Assembly (NCBI GenBank): GCA_905116865.2
Contig: CAJHNH020004824.1
Coordinates: forward strand, 580,928-644,927
Origin: Candidula unifasciata
Taxonomy: Eukaryota; Mollusca; Gastropoda; Stylommatophora; Geomitridae
Reading direction: 5' to 3'
Length of the DNA stretch: 64,000 nt
Position 1 is the first letter of the stretch. The number at the start of each line of letters is the position of its first letter. A model generated the notes under the pieces. That model saw only the letters and a program-made list of their open reading frames with translations. It made no database searches and was not told the origin of the DNA. A program made the translations under genes and the position numbers. This document shows positions 33,282-44,060 of this stretch, piece by piece.

Positions 33282-33490
33282 CTTCCCGTCCTTTTTAGGA
33301 TATTTTTCGTTATTTGAAGCCCTACTCTGGCTCTTGCCAGGGGCCGCAAAATAGCCCGGCCATAAATATGGCCTAATGGCTGAACGCGGTTTCCGGGACC
33401 TCTCCACGGTGATCTTCATCCACATGGTGGCACTTTGTGTCATCGGTTGTTTATCGCTTGTGTGGTGTCTTGGTGGGGTAGAAAGTCAGT
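33282..33490 (-). mobile_element. Family A repeat, near full length
   Basis: The plus strand reads GTTATTTGAAGCCCTACTCT, GGCTCTTGCCAGGGGCCGC, GGCTGAACGCGGTTTCCGGG, ACATGGTGGCACTTTGTGTC and GTGTGGTGTCTTGGTGGGGT. This is the reverse complement of 2785-2992 and parallel to the 17.5-17.76 kb copy. It ends at GAAAGTCAGTCAGTC, matching the 5' GACTGACTTTC start. Confidence 0.88.
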
Positions 33491-33732
33491 CAGTCGTCAT
33501 TTGTTTATATCACGATCTACTATGTTTGTATCTAGTAAGTTGGTGTATCCGACACTACGTAATTAGTTTGTGTGTATATATAGATTTAAAGAACGCCATT
33601 TATCACAACGTATACACGAATTGGGGCCAGATGTCAAAGGTCGAGTCAACAATAAAACAAAGGTAAAGTGCATCACTTGTTCACAATAACGTTCCATACG
33701 ATATTTATAAAACCAGTGGATTATTACACACT

Positions 33733-33753
33733 TTATCTTGTCTTTCATTTCAG
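33733..33753 (+). promoter_or_regulatory. Candidate 3' splice acceptor
   Basis: The pyrimidine-rich TTATCTTGTCTTTCATTTCAG ends in AG at 33752-33753. It is the best acceptor upstream of the Rho coding start and would open an exon carrying 5' UTR plus the first coding segment (33754-34342). RNA evidence is lacking. Confidence 0.5.
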
Positions 33754-34197
33754 AATCGAGGACTCATCACGGGACATTAGCTGTACGTTGGATGCAGCCA
33801 CTAAGCAGCAAACTGGCCCCACGAATTACAAACACACAACAAACCAAACACATTCACTCCAGACGTGGTGTACAACTAGAACATCGACTGTCAGCGGCAG
33901 TTCGGTAGTCCATCACTTTATGACAAGGAAATCAAGTGATCATCGCTCTACAAACTGCTGTTCACCTGGCGGGTAATCCGAGCTTATCGGCCGCATCGAT
34001 CGCTCCTGTATTTTATCGTATTTGTGTGACAGACGTTCACACAGCCAAGGCTGATTGTTCAGGATATACATGTTGAAGTCAGAGATTGTCTGAGCAGTAG
34101 TGGTAGCTCTCTGTGGCAAGTTCTAGTTCAACAGGCTGGTCAAGTGTGTTTGGGATTGGTCAGTTGCTGGAGACAGCTTTTGGAGATCTATTGCACA

Positions 34198-34342
34198 ATG
34201 ACACTGCTTGTGCAGCGGCAACCTGACCTGAAATGTGTGGTTGTGGGCGATGATTCTGTTGGGAAGACCAGTATGCTTATGGGATATGCCACCAACAGAT
34301 ACCCGACTCAGCATGTGCCTTCCGTGTTTGATAACTACGCTG
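34198..34342 (+). CDS. Rho-family small GTPase, first coding exon (N-terminal 48 codons)
   Basis: ATG at 34198 has A at -3. The translation runs 48 codons plus one base before a consensus donor (TG|GTGAGT), giving a phase 1 intron. [14 protein letters not shown] (residues 12-25) is the P-loop region, and [14 protein letters not shown] (35-48) is the switch I region typical of Rho, Rac and Cdc42. Rho GTPases are membrane-linked GTP switches controlling the actin cytoskeleton. Two positions are unusual: Asp replaces the Gly equivalent to Cdc42 Gly12, and Ser replaces the Mg-binding Thr35. Such a protein could be slow in GTP hydrolysis, as in atypical Rho proteins; that is inference. Switch II, the G4 and G5 motifs and the CAAX end are not in the window, so the gene continues downstream or is incomplete. 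Confidence 0.85.
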
Positions 34343-34540
34343 GTGAGTACTGCAACATGTCCGTTTTCTGATTAGTTGTGCGTCCAGTAAGGAACCCGTT
34401 TCTGATTAGTTGTGCGTCCAGTAAGGAACCCGTTTCTGATTAGTTGTGCTGTTTTAGTTGTATATCCAGTAAAAAAATAAGGAGCCCGTTTCTGATGAGT
34501 TGTGAGTCAAGTAAAAGTAAGGGACCCGTTTCTGATGAGT
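34343..34540 (+). other. Intron start with short imperfect repeats
   Basis: The donor GTGAGT at 34343 is followed by units sharing CCCGTTTCTGATTAGTTGTG and CCAGTAAGGAA at 34397, 34431 and beyond, with increasing drift. The last contains GATGAGTTGTGCTACATTAG, from which the 14-bp array appears to have grown. Confidence 0.7.
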
Positions 34541-35944
34541 TGTGCTACATTAGTTGTGCTACATTAGTTGTGCTACATTAGTTGTGATACATTAGTTGTG
34601 CTACATTAGTTGTGCTACATTAGTTGTGATACATTAGTTGTGCTACATTAGTTGTGATACATTAGTTGTGCTACATTAGTTGTGATACATTAGTTGTGCT
34701 ACATTAGTTGTGATACATTAGTTGTGCTACATTAGTTGTGATACATTAGTTGTGCTACATTAGTTGTGATACATTAGTTGTGCTACATTAGTTGTGATAC
34801 ATTAGTTGTGCTACATTAGTTGTGATACATTAGTTGTGCTACATTAGTTGTGATACATTAGTTGTGCTACATTAGTTGTGATACATTAGTTGTGCTACAT
34901 TAGTCGTGATACATTAGTTGTGCTACATTAGTTGTGATACATTAGTTGTGCTACATTAGTTGTGCTACATTAGTTGTGATACATTAGTTGTGATACATTA
35001 GTTGTGATACATTAGTTGTGATACATTAGTTGTGCTACATTAGTTGTGATACATTAGTTGTGCTACATTAGTTGTGCTACATTAGTTGTGATACATTAGT
35101 TGTGATACATTAGTTGTGCTACATTAGTTGTGCTACATTAGTTGTGCTACATTAGTTGTGATACATTAGTTGTGCTACATTAGTTGTGATACATTAGTTG
35201 TGCTACATTAGTCGTGATACATTAGTTGTGCTACATTAGTTGTGATACATTAGTTGTGATACATTAGTTGTGATACATTAGTTGTGATACATTAGTTGTG
35301 CTACATTAGTTGTGATACATTAGTTGTGCTACATTAGTTGTGCTACATTAGTTGTGATACATTAGTTGTGCTACATTAGTTGTGCTACATTAGTTGTGCT
35401 ACATTAGTTGTGATACATTAGTTGTGCTACATTAGTTGTGATACATTAGTTGTGCTACATTAGTTGTGATACATTAGTTGTGCTACATTAGTTGTGATAC
35501 ATTAGTTGTGATACATTAGTTGTGCTACATTAGTTGTGATACATTAGTTGTGCTACATTAGTTGTGATACATTAGTTGTGCTACATTAGTTGTGATACAT
35601 TAGTTGTGCTACATTAGTTGTGATACATTAGTTGTGCTACATTAGTTGTGATACATTAGTTGTGATACATTAGTTGTGCTACATTAGTTGTGCTACATTA
35701 GTTGTGATACATTAGTTGTGATACATTAGTTGTGCTACATTAGTTGTGATACATTAGTTGTGCTACATTAGTTGTGATACATTAGTTGTGCTACATTAGT
35801 TGTGATACATTAGTTGTGCTACATTAGTTGTGATACATTAGTTGTGATACATTAGTTGTGATACATTAGTTGTGATACATTAGTTGTGATACATTAGTTG
35901 TGATACATTAGTTGTGCTACATTAGTTGTGCTACATTAGTTGTA
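34541..35944. repeat. 14-bp minisatellite, about 100 copies, two-state units
   Basis: The unit is TACATTAGTTGTGC or TACATTAGTTGTGA. Each unit differs almost only at that C/A site, and long stretches alternate C and A, giving a 28-bp dimer. Rare TAGTCGTG variants occur at about 34904 and 35211. It lies in the putative first intron of the Rho gene, about 200 bp past the donor. Confidence 0.97.
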
Positions 35945-36044
35945 AGTAAAGTAAAAGGGATCTAATTTATGCATGGTGCTGTCAGTAAACAGTGATAAGC
36001 TCCTATGTTTATAAAACAGTTGGTACTTTATTGGGTAGCAGCTA

Positions 36045-36300
36045 CCGTAGTGTAGCAGCTAAATTCTCGCCTGCGGATCTGAAAGGCGTGGGTTCAGGTC
36101 ATGACGGAGCCACACTTTCATTTTTTCTTTCAAAAATGACATTGATACCGATGTCGACACTTCCATAAACAGCTACCACGTAAAGTCCTGGAAAGTAAAG
36201 GCGGCCGGTGTGATGTTGACCACATTAGCCACCGAGTGCCGATTTTTCTAAAAATATATGAGTAACCTTATATATCCAATGCGCTTGAAGGCGTTTTTCA
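36045..36300 (+). mobile_element. tRNA-derived SINE, family B, near full length
   Basis: The head has TACCGTAGTGTAGCAGCTAA (A-box region) and GGCGTGGGTTCAGGTCATGA (B-box region). The body follows with AAAGTAAAGGCGGCCGG, TGATGTTGACCACATTAGCC and CGAGTGCCGAT, ending in GCGCTTGAAGGCG. It is more diverged than the 43.6-kb copy, and no convincing TSD was found. Confidence 0.8.
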
Positions 36301-36483
36301 CCTCTTGTTGGGTGATTGATTTGATCAGCATCCCATCGATAGATTTTACTTCCCACGACCTTTCATGTGCCCGTTTTAGGCTGTTGGACCTAGAAGCCAT
36401 GGTAATCTCAAACCCCCCCCCCCCCCGCACCCCCTCCTCAATCCCCAAACCGTGTTTTTTTTTTAGCTGTAGTAGTTTTGTTC

Positions 36484-38010
36484 GTTGCGCTGTATCGTCT
36501 CTACCTTTAAGACTGATCCTGTCTGTCCCTCAAGTGGCACCCAGACACTCCCCCGCTGTATCGTCTCTACCCTCAGGACTGATCCTGTCTGTCCCTCAAG
36601 TGGCACCCAGACACTCCCCCGCTGTATCGTCTCTACCCTCAGGACTGATCCTGTCTGTCCCTCAAGTGGCACCCAGACACTCCCCCGCTGTATCGTCTCT
36701 ACCCTCAGGACTGATCCTGTCTGTCCCTCAAGTGGCACACAGACACTCCCCCGCTGTATCGTCTCTACCCTCAGGACTGATCATGGCTGTCCCTCAAGTG
36801 GCACCCAGACACTCCCCCGCTGTATCGTCTCTACCCTCAGGACTGATCCTGTCTGTCCCTCGAGTGGCACCCAGACTCTCCCCGCTGTATCGTCTCTACC
36901 TTTAAGACTGATCCTGTCTGTCCCTCGAGTGGCACCCAGACTCTCCCCGCTGTATCGTCTCTACCCTCAAGACTGATCCTGTCTGTCCCTCGAGTGGCAC
37001 CCAGACTCTCCCCGCTGTATCGTCTCTACCCTCAAGACTGATCCTGTCTGTCCCTCGAGTGGCACCCAGACTCTCCCCGCTGTATCGTCTCTACCTTTAA
37101 GACTGATCATGTCTGTCCCTCGAGTGGCACCCAGACTCTCCCCGCTGTATCGTCTCTACCTTTAAGACTGATCCTGTCTGTCTCTCGAGTGGCACCAAGA
37201 CTCTCCCCGCTGTATCGTCTCTACCTTTAAGACTGATCCTGTCTGTTCCTCGAGTGGCACCCAGACTCTCCCCGCTGTATCGTCTCTACCCTCAAGACTG
37301 ATCCTGTCTGTCCCTCAAGTGGCACCCAGACTCTCCCCGCTGTATCGTCTCTACCCTCAAGACTGATCCTGTCTGTCCCTCGAGTGGCACCCAGACTCTC
37401 CCCGCTGTATCGTCTCTACCCTCAAGACTGATCCTGTCTGTCCCTCGAGTGGCACCCAGACTCTCCCTGCTGTATCGTCTCTACCTTTAAGACTGATCCT
37501 GTCTGTCCCTCGAGTGGCACCCAGACTCTCCCCGCTGTATCGTCTCTACCCTCAAGACTGATCCTGTCTGTCCCTCGAGTGGCACCCAGACTCTCCCTGC
37601 TGTATCGTCTCTACCTTTAAGACTGATCCTGTCTGTCCCTCGAGTGGCACCCAGACACTCCCCCGCTGTATCGTCTCTACCCTCAAGACTGATCCTGTCT
37701 GTCCCTCGAGTGACACCCAGACTCTCCCCGCTGTATCGTCTCTACCCTTAAGACTGATCCTGTCTGTCCCTCGAGTGACACCCAGACTCTCCCCGCTGTA
37801 TCGTCTCTACCCTCAAGACTGATCCTGTCTGTCCCTCGAGTGGCACCCAGACACTCCCCCGCTGTATCGTCTCTACCCTCAAGACTGATCCTGTCTGTCC
37901 CTCGAGTGACACCCAGACACTCCATCGCTGTATCGTCTCTACCCTCAAGACTGATCCTGCCTTTCCCCTAGTCTCGAGTGGCACCCAGACACTCCATCGC
38001 TGTATAGTTC
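36484..38010. repeat. 66/65-bp minisatellite, about 23 copies
   Basis: The unit is CGCTGTATCGTCTCTACCCT, CA(G/A)GACTGATCCTGTCTGTC, CCTC(A/G)AGTGGCACCCAGA, C(A)CTCCCC. Early units are 66 bp (36554 to 36620) with ACACTCCCCC. Most later units are 65 bp (36883 to 36948) with ACTCTCCCC. ACCTTTAAGACTG and ACCCTCAAGACTG types are interspersed. Confidence 0.96.
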
Positions 38011-38224
38011 TCTCCAGTGTGGGGTCTTGCCTTGTCCCAAAGGCCAGATATCACTTCTGTCTTCTGCAGTTGCAGTACATGTAGTCCCGTTTGAGTGCAT
38101 AATAATAACAATAAAAATGATGAATTAAATGGTAAACACATGTAAAAACTATACTTTAAATAATAAAAAAATTAATCAAGAACATTAATGGTTGGGAAGG
38201 GAGGGACAGGGGCGCTTTACCCCT
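38011..38224. other. Anonymous AT-rich sequence
   Basis: Nothing recognised. Confidence 0.35.
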
Positions 38225-38775
38225 TTGAACATTATCTAGGGTGTTTCGCGTCAAGGCAAATTTTTTTTCTTCAGCCAGACGGTGGCCGTTGCATTTTTGA
38301 TCCATTTGTAGACTAGAAGGATACAGTTTTAGCTACTGAATTAAGTGCATGGCGCGACCCTGTGAGCTGCGGACTTCATTTGGAATGTTTTTCGACTGTG
38401 ACCAACGTGGTGTTGTGAGCTATAGATTTAGAAAATAGCTCGTGGCCTGTTGCCGCAATATTGGTGGTGCCCTTTTGTGATTAATATTGATCGCGTGCGC
38501 GACTGCTGATATGTTGGTGACTTCTGCTACCGTCGAAGATGAACTGCATTTCGAATGTCGGACTGTTTGTGTTAGCACTTCTAATGGCTACTGTATGCTT
38601 TTAATGCGTGTATATTCTAGTGCATATGCTGAGACAGCAGTCTGTCAATCTTTCCACAAGAGACTGCGACAAACATTCTGTGTGTTTTTCTTTGGCCCAG
38701 GAGCAGAGCAACTATGGGGTGACTCGTTTGCTATGAAGCTGAAACTAAGATTACCAAAATTACCAAGATCTAGGG
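38225..38775 (+). mobile_element. Family H interspersed repeat, long copy
   Basis: It is collinear with 11.19-11.68 kb over about 490 bp (for example GTGGCCGTTGCATTTTTGAT, CAATATTGGTGGTGCCC, GACAGCAGTCTGTCAATCTT, GCTATGAAGCTGAAACTAAG). It ends with ATTACCAAAATTACCAAG, a degraded version of the 8-bp tail. A poly-C tract (38818-38834) lies just beyond. Confidence 0.85.
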
Positions 38776-39222
38776 AGTTTTCTACGATTACTTCCATTGC
38801 TCGTCTCCCCATCCCTCCTCCCCCCCCCCCCCCCAACCCACACATCAAAGGCCATTATGTGGCGAACTCCCATAGATCCAGGTGCCCTAGGCTTAAAGGT
38901 TTGTACCAAAGAGAGTATCTGAACACTTGTGGGCTGAATGGCTCCGCCTAGAGTGACGACGATCTCTAGACTAGCCGGTTTTACTTAGCATTTCACTGTT
39001 CGGGTTCGGCTGTGTGAGTCATGGATCATGTCACAAGCAGTAAAGAACAATCCGTCAACAGGGGATCATCTGCGGCAGCTGTAGAATGCGTTACTCCTGT
39101 CAATGGGTGAGACTGCATCCGATAAATATGTGCCCATATTTTTTTTACAGTATCTGTTAATGTGTGATTAGGGAGAGTTATACCCTGTACCTGGGGAGTA
39201 AGTCAGTAATACAATACAGATA
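38776..39222. other. Anonymous sequence
   Basis: A stretch near 38880-38965 weakly resembles 15.96-16.04 kb. Upstream LINE sequence could be present before 39223 but was not recognised. Confidence 0.35.
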
Positions 39223-39660
39223 ATGACTTCAGTCAATGGATTCACAACTGCAGATGAGTCCAATGATCTTCAAAAACGAACAGCTGCTCTTAGCATGATT
39301 CAGGAAAAATATCCCGAACAGTCATGGATACATGTTTACACAGATGGATCAGCAACCAGTGCGGTTAAAAATGGGGGTGCTGGAGTATTTATTACATATC
39401 CAGGCAACCACCGCCAAACGAAGTGGATACCCACTGGTAAATTCTGTTCCAACTACACAGCAGAAATCGTAGCACTAGAGCAGGCTGCCGAAATGTTTCA
39501 CAACACCAGTTCTGACTTCCACCAAATGGTCGTCTTCCCAGATGCGCTATCGGTGCTTCAAGCCCTCAAGAGTGGCAAACTCCCTCACATGTGATATGAA
39601 CATGGCAGGGTGGCTGCCCAAAAGCGTGCTGTATTCCAGTGGGGTTATGCCTGTCTGGCC
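39223..39660 (+). mobile_element. LINE RNase H domain fragment, interrupted
   Basis: A 123-codon frame encodes an RNase HI-like domain. VYTDGSAT supplies the first catalytic Asp (residue 46), YTAEIVALEQA the Glu, and FPDALSVLQAL the next Asp, where FTDSLS is usual in LINEs. The frame stops at 39592-39594. A further stretch (VAAQKRAVFQW, 39610-39645) fits the following beta-strand, after which a 14-bp array replaces the expected histidine and final Asp region. It is an incomplete copy and cannot encode a full RNase H. Confidence 0.85.
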
Positions 39661-40012
39661 ATACGTGACTGGCCATACGTGACTGGCCATATGTGACTGG
39701 CCGTATGTGACTGTCCATATGTGACTGGCCATATGTGACTGGCCATATGTGACTGGCCGTATGTGACTGTCCATATGTGACTGGCCGTATGTGACTGTCC
39801 ATATGTGACTGGCCATATGTGACTGTCCATATGTGACTGGCCGTATGTGACTGGCCGTATGTGACTGGCCGTATGTGACTGTCCATACGTGACTGGCCAA
39901 ATGTGACTGGCCGTATGTGACTGTCCATATGTGACTGGCCATATGTGACTGTCCATATGTGACTGTCCGTATGTGACTGGCCGTATGTGACTGTCCATAT
40001 GTGACTGGCATG
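39658..40012. repeat. 14-bp minisatellite, about 25 copies
   Basis: Units are CCATATGTGACTGG, CCGTATGTGACTGG or the ...CTGT forms. They are unrelated in sequence to the 14-bp array at 34.5 kb despite the equal period. The array interrupts the LINE RNase H fragment. Confidence 0.95.
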
Positions 40013-40840
40013 ACGCCGATGACCTGGAGACTCTCCAGTGTGGAGTGCAGCATTCAAGCGTATCAGTGACATCAGACGCCAGAGATGCGCCACTAGCTTC
40101 TACCCCCAACATCCCCTCCCCTTCCCCAATGGTAGAGAGCGGAACTGAATGAGGCAATCGTCTCTGAGTCAGGTGGGATATATGACTGCACAATAAGATG
40201 ATGAATGAACCAACGAAGGAATGAGTAAGTGAATGAATCAGTCAATGAATGAATAAATGAGCGACGTAGCACGGATCAATAAACAGACTTGGGGAGTCAA
40301 GAGAACTAGTTCTCGGTGAGGAAATGGTCAAACGGTTTGCGTGGCACTCTGAAGATGCTGTATTCGATTGTATATTGCATCGTTCGATTCCCTAAATCAC
40401 TTGTTTCTTGCACTTCATGCTAGCCGTCGGTGGAGCTACAGGCTTTGTGGTTTGTGTCACGTCCTCAGCTGCATCGTTTCTTGGGAAGGACAAGCGATGA
40501 GAAAGAGAAATACTGTCGCCTGTCGTTCTATCCTGATCTGTAAAACATTAGACCAACACTTGACATGCAGCGAGAGTGGCTTTTATCTATTTACTTACTT
40601 TTACTATAGTGTCTGCTCTGGATAACCTTAACATTTGTTCCAGACATTGAACTCGCATTTGAACTGCTGCGAACAAAATCGTCTGGGTGACTACACATCC
40701 ATGAGTGATGAAATTGTGTCAGTGTATGGGTCATGCTTAGGGCATAATTGTCAGTCATGCGTCGTTTGCTTCCCTTCACGGTCTCATTCCTGCCTGTTCT
40801 TTATCGTTGTTCACATAAAATTATAGAGCCTATGTTTGTG
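40013..40840. other. Anonymous sequence
   Basis: Contains a short AATGAATGA-rich patch (40200-40262). No exon or family recognised. Confidence 0.4.
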
Positions 40841-40841
40841 G

Positions 40842-41780
40842 ATGGGTCCCCAACCACCCCCACTCCTGTGTCACCGTCATCGTTGGGATGATGGGTCCCC
40901 AACCACCCCCACTCCTGTGTCACCGTCATCGTTGGGATGATGGGTTCCCCAACCACACCCACTCCTGTGTCACCGTCATCGTTGGGATGATGGGTCCCCA
41001 ACCACCCCCACTCCTGTGTCACCGTCATCGTTGGGATGATGGGTCCCCAACCACACCCACTCCTGTGTCACCGTCATCGTTGGGATGATGGGTCCCCAAC
41101 CACTCCCACTCCTGTGTCACCGTCATCGTTGGGATGATGGGTCCCCAACCACACCCACTCCTGTGTCACCGTCATCGTTGGGATGATGGGTCCCCAACCA
41201 CTCCCACTCCTGTGTCACCGTCATCGTTGGGATGATGGGTCCCCAACCACACCCACTCCTGTGTCACCGTCATCGTTGGGATGATGGGTCCCCAACCACT
41301 CCCACTCCTGTGTCACCGTCATCGTTGGGATGATGGGTCCCCAACCACACCCACTCCTGTGTCACCGTCATCGTTGGGATGATGGGTCCCCAACCACACC
41401 CACTCCTGTGTCACCGTCATCGTTGGGATGATGGGTACCCAACCACTCCCACTCCTGTGTCACCGTCATCGTTGGGATGATGGGTCCCAACCACCCCCAC
41501 TCCTGTGTCACCGTCATCGTTGGGATGATGGGTCCCCAACCACCCCCACTCCTGTGTCACCGTCATCGTTGGGATGATGGGTCCCCAACCACCCCCACTC
41601 CTGTGTCACCGTCATCGTTGGGATGATGGGTCCCCAACCACCCCCACTCCTGTGTCACCGTCATCGTTGGGATGATGGGTCCCCAACCACCCCCACTCCT
41701 GTGTCACCGTCATCGTTGGGATGATGGGTCCCCAACCACCCCCACTCCTGTGTCACCGTCATCGTTGGGATGATGGGTAC
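40842..41780. repeat. 49-bp minisatellite, about 19 copies
   Basis: The unit is GGATGATGGGTCCCCAACCA, CCCCCACTCCTGTGTCACCG, TCATCGTTG (period 40886 to 40935). The variable site after AACCA is CCCCC, CACCC or CTCCC. From about 41040 to 41400 the CACCC and CTCCC forms alternate strictly, making a 98-bp dimer. The right third is homogeneous CCCCC. Confidence 0.96.
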
Positions 41781-41864
41781 CAAAACTATTGTTGCCCCTG
41801 TGAGTAAGATTATCTCGTCACCCCACGACACTGTCTTCTTCAAAAATTGACCCTTTCTCACAGG

Positions 41865-42025
41865 TTGACCTAGTCCTAACTGGATACCAGGTAAAGTCTG
41901 GGAAGTAAAGGCTGCCGGAGTGATGCTGACCACCTCACTCACCTTGTGCCGATTGGTCTATAAAATAAAGGTCTAGCCCTATATGTCCTAAACGCGTGGG
42001 AAAAGGTTCTTTCCTTTTTTTAACA
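41865..42025 (+). mobile_element. SINE family B, 5'-truncated
   Basis: Only the body is present: GGGAAGTAAAGGCTGCCGG, GTGATGCTGACCACCTCACT, TGTGCCGATTGGTCTATAAA, GTCTAGCCCTATATGTCCTA, with a CTTTCCTTTTTTT end. No TSD was found. Confidence 0.8.
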
Positions 42026-42445
42026 AATACAAACTGTTAGCCCTCATAATACCACTTAGTGGTGATTTAAACAGATTACGAATTTGATTTGTTGCTTCTC
42101 AGTCTCCATCTGAGAGCTTAATTTTTCATTATGACATCATTGTGACACACCTAACTAGGTCTAATACTTTGATCTCCATGACATTGCCTCGCCCAGGGCC
42201 GCCATAAACTCCCGTCGCTTCTGTAATCGAATTCGGCATCAACAGACCAAGAAAAGCCGGCTAATCATAGACTTGAAAAGTAGGGATGAAAGCGGATTTA
42301 CCTTCGCCCCGAGTTTTCCCGCCTTTTGATATATATATATATAGCTTGTGTCACGGTCTGATGGGTAAGGTTGTTCGTGGGAAGTGAAACTGAGAAACAG
42401 CGTGGAAAGATGTAAACTATTAGAGAGACAGATGGTGAAATAACG

Positions 42446-42450
<5 letters not shown>
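42026..42450. other. Anonymous sequence with (AT)n
   Basis: A short (AT)n tract lies at 42329-42342. Nothing else recognised. Confidence 0.4.
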
Positions 42451-42522
<72 letters not shown>

Positions 42523-42524
42523 CT
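42451..42524. repeat. (CT)n microsatellite
   Basis: A near-pure CT tract of about 70 bp, followed by a short CACACA run at about 42555-42571. Confidence 0.96.
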
Positions 42525-42571
42525 CTTCGTTCGGTTTTATATTTTTCTCTCTCACATACACACACACACAC

Positions 42572-43152
42572 GTGTGGAACCGAACTAGCACGTAAGCAGG
42601 TAAGTGAGTATGTAGGGAAGGTTGGTCAATGGTTGATTGATCGATGGATGGATAAACAGATATATATGCGAGTCGATGGATAGATTGATATTATGCTGGC
42701 CTACTGTCTGAAACGTTATGTGAAGAGATAAAGATGATAAAGAAGGAGGGAGCTTTACCAAACAGCACCTTATTGTCAGTTCAGTTTTTATTCCACTAAA
42801 ATGTCCTTCTGTTTATTTATGGCCATTTCCCGTCTATTTATAGAACTGAGATAATTTTACCAAGTAGGTTGCTGTTCTGTGTGATACCGGCAGTGCTAGT
42901 AACTTCTTCATTTCACTTTAGATTATTATCATCCACAACAGGTACGTCCATACATTTCTTCCTTTTTTTTTTTTTTTAAAGAGAAGTACAAATTTCGTCA
43001 GAGGAGCATGGGCGTCATCAGAGGAGAAGGCTAGGAATCTTTAGAGGTGCGTGTATTATGTAAGAGACGCGTTGTCATCGTTAGAATAGTATGGAGCTGG
43101 TTCGTGTTGCATTTTTTAAATCGTTAGAGAACCGTGGATATCGTTACAGAAG
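42572..43152. other. Anonymous sequence
   Basis: A poly-T run lies at 42963-42978. No exon or family recognised. Confidence 0.4.
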
Positions 43153-43163
43153 CAGAGACGTAG

Positions 43164-43350
43164 GTTAGTTAGGTGCGTATCCTTTACAGGACGTTGCAGA
43201 ACCAACCCCCAACAGCCCCTGGCTGTTGTGTGGTTTTTCTGTGCAATATTACGTCTAGTAGTTTGCTATTGCTTCCTGGACGGTCGGCTCTCTTGCGACC
43301 GGCATTCCGGCATTACGAAGCGTTCGCATCGACTTAGCCACAGAGCCGAC
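43164..43350 (-). mobile_element. SINE family C, internally deleted, 11-bp TSD
   Basis: Direct repeats CAGAGACGTAG (43153-43163) and CAGAGACATAG (43351-43361) differ at one base. Reverse-complemented, the head CTGTGGCTAAGTCGATGCGA is intact. The B-box region and the following GCGTTGATTTCGACAG block are absent compared with the 11.9-kb copy. The 3' part CTGCAACGTCCTGTAAAGGA is intact. Confidence 0.88.
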
Positions 43351-43589
43351 CAGAGACATAGCGATGCAGGGAATACCCTAGAGTCGCAGGGAACATCTTA
43401 TCAAAGCAGTCTCGCCAGTGAATAGACCGCGGGAAAATTCAAAAACCTGAGAGAAATCACATTACATTGCGGTAACCATCATAATCTGAAAAGTGTTTTT
43501 CCTAATAATCAGATCTGAAACGCCAGGTAGATTGTGTTTCACGCCCACTGGAAAACTTCCATTTGTGCACCTATTTATTATGTACGACA

Positions 43590-43854
43590 GGGAGTCGCCG
43601 TGGCGTAGCGATTATACGCTCGCGTGCGGATCGGAAGGTCGTGAGGTCGCTTCCTGGTGGAGCCAGACTTTTTTCAGAAATGACCTTAGCTCCCAGTTCG
43701 ACCCAGCCTTGAGTGGGTACCGGGTGCAGTCCCGGAAAGTAAAGGCGGGTGGCGTGATGCTGACCACATCGCCCATCTTGTGCCGATTTGTCTATAAATA
43801 TATAGGTCTAGCCCTGTATGCCTTATACGTCTAAAGGCGTGGAAAAAGGACCTC
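43590..43854 (+). mobile_element. tRNA-derived SINE, family B, full length with 14-bp TSD
   Basis: Perfect 14-bp repeats TATTATGTACGACA flank it (43576-43589, 43855-43868). The head has GTCGCCGTGGCGTAGCGATT (A-box region) and GGTCGTGAGGTCGCTTCC (B-box region). The body holds GACCCAGCCTTGAGTGGGTA, GGAAAGTAAAGGCGGG, GATGCTGACCACATCGCCCA, TTGTGCCGATTTGTCTATAA and TCTAAAGGCGTGGAAAAAGG. It is the reference copy for this family in the window. Confidence 0.95.
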
Positions 43855-44060
43855 TATTATGTACGACAATACCACAGCCATAGAGAGACTGAGTGGACTA
43901 AATGTTTGTGTCTTGTGACCACTCTCAGCAAGTGAGGAGCTGCTGTGTTTAGTGTGAGAAAGACGGATGATGTGATCGTCAGAGCAAGTTTTCATGGCAG
44001 CGACCTTTGGCACTATCTTTGTTAAATAACTTGTCTTTTGTTTTTAATTGGGAGATAAAC

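Noticed and set aside
34144..34197. Upstream in-frame extension of the Rho exon starting before 34198
   Set aside because: The upstream codon is GTG, not ATG. The ATG at 34198 has A at -3 and gives a Rho-like N-terminus of normal length.
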